Assembly (NCBI GenBank): GCA_007449985.2
Contig: VIIQ02000039.1
Location: 558,001-622,000 of the forward strand
Direction: 5' to 3'
DNA: 64,000 nucleotides
Origin: Desmodesmus armatus
Lineage: Eukaryota > Chlorophyta > Chlorophyceae > Sphaeropleales > Scenedesmaceae
A program made the position numbers and the translations under genes. Shown here in pieces: positions 58,101 to 64,000 of this stretch. Positions within the stretch are counted from its first letter, which is position 1; the number at the start of each line of letters is the position of its first letter. The notes beneath the pieces are model-generated. The model saw nothing but the letters and a program-made list of their open reading frames with translations. It searched no databases and had not been told where the DNA came from.

Positions 58101-60426
58101 CCGCCAGGGCCTGCAGAGAGGGGCAGGGGCGATGCAGCGACACAGGGCATGTGGTGCAGTTTATATTCGTGGCTGTAGAGGGGGCCCCGTGGCTGTACAG
58201 GCCTAGGGGGGCACCATGCCAGGGGGCCTGGCTACAGAGTAGTCCCCGCCAGGGCCTGCAGAGAGGGGCAGCACCAAAACAGCAACGCAGGCCATGCAGC
58301 GCAACATTATGAGCTTCAACATGCGAAAGAGTTGAGGCTCATCACCATACCAGGGGGACGCGCAACAGAGTAGTCCCCGCCAGGACCTGCCGGGGGGTGG
58401 GTGGGGGGGGGATTTTGATACTTCAGACGACAACGGCTTTTTCTTTGCCCCCTGACTTTTGGTCCCCTGACTTCAGGCCCAAGCCGTGTAGTGCAGGTGT
58501 TACGTATCCAATTCAAGGGCGACCCAGGGCACCATCACTTGGGGAAGGGGGGGGGGGGGGCGGCTGGCACGCAAGTGGCGCACCCCATACATGCAAGTAG
58601 TTAACACAGTGGTTGCACAAACCTGACGCAGGCCGCTGCTGTTGCATCGCAGACTCCCAGGCCCGGTCATATGGTTGGCTAGGTCACTGCGGTTGCTGCG
58701 GCTGCTGCTGCAGTTGCTGTGTGAATGCTGCTGCTGCTGCTGCTGGTAGTGCCCATGGTAATCACTAATGACTCATCAGCCGGTTTGCTGCTACGGTGCT
58801 TCCTGCCAGCCGGTCATCAGTGTTTCCTTGGCTGCCTGGATGCTGGTTCTGTGTGCCAAACTGCTGCTGACCACGCATCACCCACAAAACCCGGCCGTTC
58901 TGTTAGATATTTGGTGGGTCATCACACGGTTGCCGCCTCGCATGCCTCTCCACGTCTCCCCCCCCCCCCCCCCCGGTCCTCCCCCCCACCTCTCAACCTA
59001 CATGTGAAGTTGAAGGGGCAGTCCGTACACATGTTGACCTTGGTGGGATCCACTGTGGGATTGACGCCATAAAACCCAGGCTTGCAAGCTGCAAAACACG
59101 AAGCAACACCGCAGCACAGCACAGCACGGCACCATTATGTCAGCGCAACACAGCAGAGATCAGCAGCTGTAGCATTGGTGGCTGCTGACGGAGCAGCGAT
59201 GCAGCACACCCCCCCCCCCCCGAAGAATAGGGGTGGCCCCTTGCCCCAAACCACCCCCTGCCTAGATAGACATGTCCTCCCGGCTGCTGCTGCTGCTGCT
59301 GCTGCTGCCGTTCAAGAGCTCTGCTGCTCATGACACTAACAGACCAGCAGCCTGCAGGGAGGATGAAGCCCCACATCCATGCCTAACGCCCCCCCCCCCC
59401 TCCCACCCCATCCCATCCCCCCAACCACATATCCCAAACCCCCTTCCGAACTGCCGCGTTGTTGGGTGGCGGGGTGTACCTAGTGGCTGGAATGGCATTG
59501 CTAGCAGCTCCCACTGTTCAGCAGGTAACCGAAAACCCGTTCTGCTTTGTTTTTACTCACTGGTCTGCCCACAACTTCAAGTTGCCCCCTGCCCTCTGCC
59601 CCCCCCCCCCCCCCCCCGTGGGCCCCCTGCCGCCCCACATCCAGCTGCAGCTCATGGTGCAGGCCAGTTTGCAGCAGTTGCTGACAGAAATGACACTACT
59701 AGCCCTCCCCTCCACACACACAGGCCCCCTGACACCATCCCCCCCCCCCTCCACACACACATCCTCTCTGCTTAACACACACCACCAGCACCAGCACCAG
59801 CACCAGCACCAGCACCAGCACCAGCACCAGCACCAGCACCACCACAACAACTCCAACTGCAGCGCGCAGCGCAGACCAACTCAGGCAGTTGCTGGCAGCA
59901 GTGACACTGGTATTCCAGCCTTGTGAGGGCTGCTGGTGGCCCCTCCCCCCCCCCCCCCCCCCACCAAATGCCAACACCCAGCCGTAGCTCCCACTGCAGC
60001 CCCACTCACCGCAATTGCCATTGACCATGTTGACGCGTGTTTGTTCAAGCACTTGGTGCAGCGCCAACTGCCGCCCCTGGTTGCATTGTGCACACAAAGC
60101 CATGTCCCTCCAAACACACAAACACCCCCCCCCCCCTCCACCAGAGCCCCCTGACCCCCCCCCCCCCCCCTCGGTGCTGCAGCCCCACTCACCGCATTTG
60201 CCATTGATCATGTTGACACGGAGGTTGTTCAAGCACTTGGTGCAGCGCAGGCCTCCAGATGTTGAGTCCTGCACACAAAAGCCTGGCGCACAGCCTTCGG
60301 GGCAGAACGCACTCTGCTGCAGCTGCCGCCCTGCATTCCTGCTGCTGCTGCTGCTGCTGCTGCTGGGGGCGTCAAGCACAACTGCACCATCAGCAGACGG
60401 CAGCTGCTGCAGCTGCCGTCCTGCAA

Positions 60427-60458
<32 letters not shown>

Positions 60459-60896
60459 ACGGCATTGGCACCTGCGCATTTCACAGTGACATCAAGCTGA
60501 AGCACTTCTGATAAGCAGCAGGCGTAGCTGCTGCTGATGATGACCTAAGGGTGGTTTACACTACGTGGCGTGATGTTCGAAGCCCAGCTGCGCCACGGGT
60601 GCGGCCCGTAGGAGCTGGTTGGAAGGTGGTGGTGGTGGATCTGCTGTTGGCTTCTGCTGCCATGCCTACAACACGCTCCGAGAGTGCCTGGCACAGCTTA
60701 CAGCGTGCGTAAGCTGACATAGTTCATAGAGCTGGGCCCTAGCGCGTATCGTGGGGGGTGGAAGGCGTTCCCACCCGCACCGGAGCCAAGAACTTCACTT
60801 ACCTTCACTGTGCGAGGCAGAAGGCGCCAGACGTGCATTTGCAGATACTGTGAGTGCTAGGAACCACAAGGCATACACGCAACGCTTCGGAATCAT
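46190..60896 (-). CDS. Secreted Cys-rich modular protein, ~21 exons
   Basis: The start at 60896 opens a signal peptide (MIPKRCVYALWFLALTVSAN). Minus-strand exons: 60896-60803, 60507-60193, 59088-58990, 57853-57752, 56681-56567, 55758-55703, 54998-54840, 54373-54287, 53836-53645, 52695-52483, 51885-51763, 50862-50660, 50084-49960, 49662-49552, 49331-49263, 48771-48595, 48422-48182, 47720-47579, 46994-46894, 46599-46489, 46448-46190; ~1,030 residues. Most introns are phase 1. The first two thirds are Cys-rich modules of the ephrin-receptor/GCC2-GCC3 type (CTKCPFGVTTF, CTACEFGTTT, CTACPTGSTT) with spacers like GYYLKAPGQ. CLPGWGGTNC resembles an EGF fold. The end has PAN/apple-like pieces (CVARCNTNTCQYVTY; LQDCLNACDID; TCRLIRG). 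Exon 11 needs a one-base shift to join its halves, and the exon 18 donor and exon 21 acceptor are phase-based choices. An extracellular or cell-wall role is inferred; no transmembrane segment near the C-terminus was noted. Confidence 0.75.
50190..50570 (-). repeat. Copies of the exon 12 end and exon 13 start within intron 12
   Basis: At 50495-50560 the minus strand repeats the end of exon 12 (RGGQACGQGFWNPRD) followed by GTGAGT. At 50195-50245 it repeats the acceptor and start of exon 13 (CTACEFGTTT...). Both edges of the same intron are therefore duplicated into it. Confidence 0.8.
51005..51345 (-). repeat. Two copies of the exon 12 start in intron 11
   Basis: At 51245-51345 and 51005-51105 the minus strand repeats the acceptor and first ~95 nt of exon 12 (VNFPNSAQYFV-NGDT). 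Each copy has a CTATGCAG acceptor. The second has an internal deletion of ~16 nt. Confidence 0.85.
51608..51798 (-). repeat. Copy of the exon 11 end with donor
   Basis: The end of exon 11 and its GTGAGCC donor (51750-51798) recur at 51608-51657 with only a few changes. The copy lies in the downstream intron. Confidence 0.75.
52172..52395. repeat. Foldback (inverted) duplication of the exon 10 end
   Basis: Arm 2 (52277-52382) is a direct minus-sense copy of the end of exon 10 with donor. Arm 1 (52173-52268) is an inverted copy, reading TEVAITVAPEDC-type sequence on the plus strand. The arms are about 95 bp and mostly complementary around a short G-rich loop. The intron RNA could form a long hairpin. 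Confidence 0.85.
52741..52840 (-). repeat. Copy of the exon 10 start in intron 9
   Basis: The minus strand repeats the acceptor and the first ~95 nt of exon 10 (VTPAGHFTSNGETSICPNGT against LTPPGHFTANGETKICPDGT). After ASS the copy diverges into a G-rich intron. Confidence 0.88.
53051..53483 (-). repeat. Two copies of the exon 9 end with donor in intron 9
   Basis: Segments at 53382-53483 and 53051-53140 repeat the final ~90 nt of exon 9 (LCPNGLWTQELGSEDVVQC) and the GTGAGT donor, with growing divergence. Poly-C runs (poly-G on the sense strand) separate the units. Confidence 0.85.
53930..53970 (-). repeat. Copy of the exon 9 start in intron 8
   Basis: The minus strand repeats GPGGKP-AVTPK after a GTAG acceptor, matching the start of the exon at 53836. 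Confidence 0.75.
54583..54680 (-). repeat. Copy of the exon 7 end with donor in intron 7
   Basis: The minus strand repeats GNCTKCPFGVTT through RDCA and then GTGAGT, matching the last ~85 nt of exon 7 with scattered changes. Confidence 0.85.
55183..55492 (-). repeat. Two copies of the exon 7 start in intron 6
   Basis: Copies at 55183-55245 and 55425-55485 repeat the CTGCAG acceptor and VVPAGYYLKAPGQVAACPK of exon 7. Each unit also carries a poly-C run (poly-G on the sense strand). Confidence 0.88.
56050..56590 (-). repeat. Satellite-like series of the exon 5 end with donor
   Basis: The last ~28 nt of exon 5 plus its donor (real: 56567-56590) recurs at 56438-56465, 56323-56350, 56203-56230 and 56083-56112, a 115-122-bp period. 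Each unit carries CCCTAGC-type filler (minus-strand GCTAGGG). Confidence 0.88.
56767..56965 (-). repeat. Two copies of the exon 5 start in intron 4
   Basis: The acceptor and start of exon 5 (VNPPGYFMSFDANSRPF) recur at 56767-56822 and 56908-56962, reading FMSFDANMRPF and FMSFDENMRPF. Each is followed by the same AG-rich filler. Confidence 0.88.
57753..58390 (-). repeat. Four copies of the exon 4 start in intron 3
   Basis: The acceptor CTGCAG plus GPGGDYSAASPPGMVP of exon 4 (57853 downward) recurs with its acceptor near 57995, 58110 (short), 58255 and 58386. Units are ~110-150 bp and contain poly-C runs (poly-G on the sense strand). The exon at 57853 is chosen because only it continues with CPAGMLTQVERVAEDKGC. 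Confidence 0.88.
60004..60080 (-). repeat. Copy of the exon 2 end with donor in intron 2
   Basis: The minus strand repeats the exon 2 end (CTKCLNNLRVNMINGKC) as CTKCLN-RVNMVNGNC with a one-base deletion, followed by GTGAGTGGGGCTGCAG as at the real donor (60192). Confidence 0.85.
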
Positions 60897-61587
60897 GACT
60901 GCATAGACTAGACTAGGATAGTAAAAGGAGCTGCGGAGACAACTGCACGCGTATGGGAGATAGATAGCGTGAATCAATCGTCAGGATAGTGTGTGGCTGC
61001 TGGTGTGTGGGTTGTACAACAGTGTTGCTCATCTTCACCACGAACTCTGGTCAACTTCGCACCCCGCTTCAAACCGCAAAAAGCAGCCCACCGACGGCTA
61101 ACTCCGACTGAAACACGAAACAATATCCTCAAATCGTCACCCAGATGCATCTGTGTCTGCCTCATGCCGGTCCGAGAGCTCTGCACAAGGTTGCACCCTG
61201 CTGCTGCCAGCTGCAGCATCAAGCATAGTGGTAGCACACGCACTGACGCCCCCTTCACCCGATGGGTTTGCACAGCGCCCCTCACCTTGCCCACCTGGAG
61301 GCAACAGCAGTCAGGAGGTTCCTTTATCCGCCCAAGTGCTGTGCACAAGATTGCACCCTGCTTTTGCTAGCACCAGCATCAAGCTCAACACTGGCGACCC
61401 CTTCGAGAGAGGGTGTGCAAAAGCTGCTGTTTGTGAATGCAACTATCAGCATAGATGCGGAGTTTGGACGTTGCCGTCGCAAGATATGCCCTATAAGGGA
61501 AGTCAGATCTGTATCTGATCAGTTGGTCAAATGCACCCTCCTTGGCCTTGACCGTTACGAAACGGTCAAAGGGAATCAGCATATGCT
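60897..61587. promoter_or_regulatory. Divergent region between the Cys-rich gene and UNG
   Basis: The start of the minus-strand Cys-rich gene (60896) and the plus-strand UNG gene share this region, which probably contains both promoters. A ~165-bp direct duplication (CTCTGCACAAG / GTGCTGTGCACAAG, then TTGCACCCTGCT) occurs near 61180 and 61345. Confidence 0.4.
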
Positions 61588-62277
61588 ATGAAAGCAGCTT
61601 TGATAGTGGCTCCACGCACAAGTCCAAGGTTCACTCTGCTGCAGTCCACGATTCGCAGTTGCAACTGGCCACACGCCCCTCTTTTAGCTCTCCTCGTATC
61701 GTATTCTTCTCATGCTGCAGCGGATGTTTTCTCCAGGCTTGGTCGCACGACACAGCGCGTCTTGCATCAACAGAAGCCTGCACTTTTCTCCACAGATCAC
61801 ACCTGCTTTGACTGTCTACCCAGCACACTACTGCTCTGCTGCGATGCAGGTATGGCCGTTTAGTAAGCTGCTCGTAATCATTTCCACCCACGCAACCATA
61901 CATACCAAAGGCCGCACCAGTGCCTTGTCTTGCTGTGAACCAAGGGAAGGGGGATCCACCTCACACCGATGCCGTATGCATGCATACTGGTCCCAGCCAC
62001 AGCAGTGAGCTGTACGTACCTCTGTCAACCCACGCAACCATGCATTCCCAAGGTTCCACCAGCACCTTGTCTTGCTGTGGTTGGGGATTGGGGGCCCCAC
62101 CGCGCATGCCATAGTGTGCACACATGGTCTGGTTCCAGCAACAGCAGCAGCAAACCATACAGATTCAACGCATTGTTACAGCAGCACAACCAGAAATACT
62201 TTACAGAGAAGGAGTATAGCAGCTCCCAGAATCAACACAACCAACAAGGTCCTGTATGCTGCCATGTGCGTGTGCAG
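61588..62277 (+). other. Probable 5' exon(s) of UNG, unresolved
   Basis: An ATG at 61588 opens MKAALIVAPRTSPRFTLLQS, a transit-peptide-like start with a donor at 61853. Its phase does not join the exon at 62278, so at least one more junction is missing. A second open frame from the ATG at 61969 runs straight into 62278. A ~140-bp tandem duplication (CCACGCAACCAT...CCTTGTCTTGCTGTG) lies at 61888 and 62028. Confidence 0.35.

Positions 62278-64000
<1,723 letters not shown>

Overview
The window looks like nuclear DNA of a chlorophyte green alga. The sequence shows GC-rich coding exons, many short GT-AG introns, CAG/CTG-coded poly-Gln and poly-Ala tracts, long poly-G/poly-C runs inside introns, and TGTAA motifs downstream of several stop codons. 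TGTAA is the usual chlorophyte polyadenylation signal. The lineage is inferred from these traits and from protein resemblance; no database was searched.

Layout. (1) 508-5115 (+): the last ~500 codons of the AAA+ ATPase CDC48/p97 in 11 exons. (2) 6256-8603 (+): COQ9, a ubiquinone-biosynthesis protein, in 4 exons. (3) 13423-9800 (-): a CW-type zinc-finger protein with long Gln/Ala-rich tails, in 7 exons. (4) 14157-16980 (+): an unrecognised low-complexity/coiled-coil protein divergent from the CW gene, with a probable GC-AG intron. (5) 17854-20607, 31186-32993 and 41475-43319 (all +): three paralogous leucine-rich-repeat genes with an F-box-like N-terminus. The first and third carry single-base frameshifts in the same segment; the middle one is intact. 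(6) 21440-30300: a repeat block of long (GTA)n arrays and a composite tandem repeat, A (~790 bp) and B (~945 bp), arranged A-B-A-B-A-(GTA)n-A'-B'-A'-(GTA)n, with an older diverged A upstream. (7) 33239-39582 (+): a Ty3/gypsy-type retrotransposon with a gag/protease ORF and a pol ORF. A PHD finger lies between RNase H and integrase. No 5' LTR was found, and a frameshift separates the integrase GPY/F tail. (8) 60896-46190 (-): a ~14.7-kb, ~21-exon gene for a secreted Cys-rich modular protein, mostly with phase-1 introns. (9) 62278-64000 (+): the 5' half of a uracil-DNA glycosylase (UNG) gene, running off the window.

Main observation. Introns of the multi-exon genes repeatedly hold degenerate tandem copies of the neighbouring exon edge with its splice site: an exon start with its AG acceptor, or an exon end with its GT donor. 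I count about 30 by eye: three in CDC48, three in COQ9 (one at the 3' end of the gene), about 25 in the Cys-rich gene including one foldback inverted copy, and three in UNG. Many units also contain a poly-G/poly-C run, so G-run-associated tandem duplication is a plausible mechanism. Three copies are in frame with an open path to the real exon, and the COQ9 copy differs from the true exon at eight sites that are all synonymous. These copies could be alternative splice sites, young introns in formation, or decaying debris; RNA evidence would decide.

The genes do not form one pathway. CDC48, COQ9 and UNG are housekeeping genes; the LRR paralogs, repeat block and retrotransposon form a dynamic accessory segment between 17 and 46 kb.
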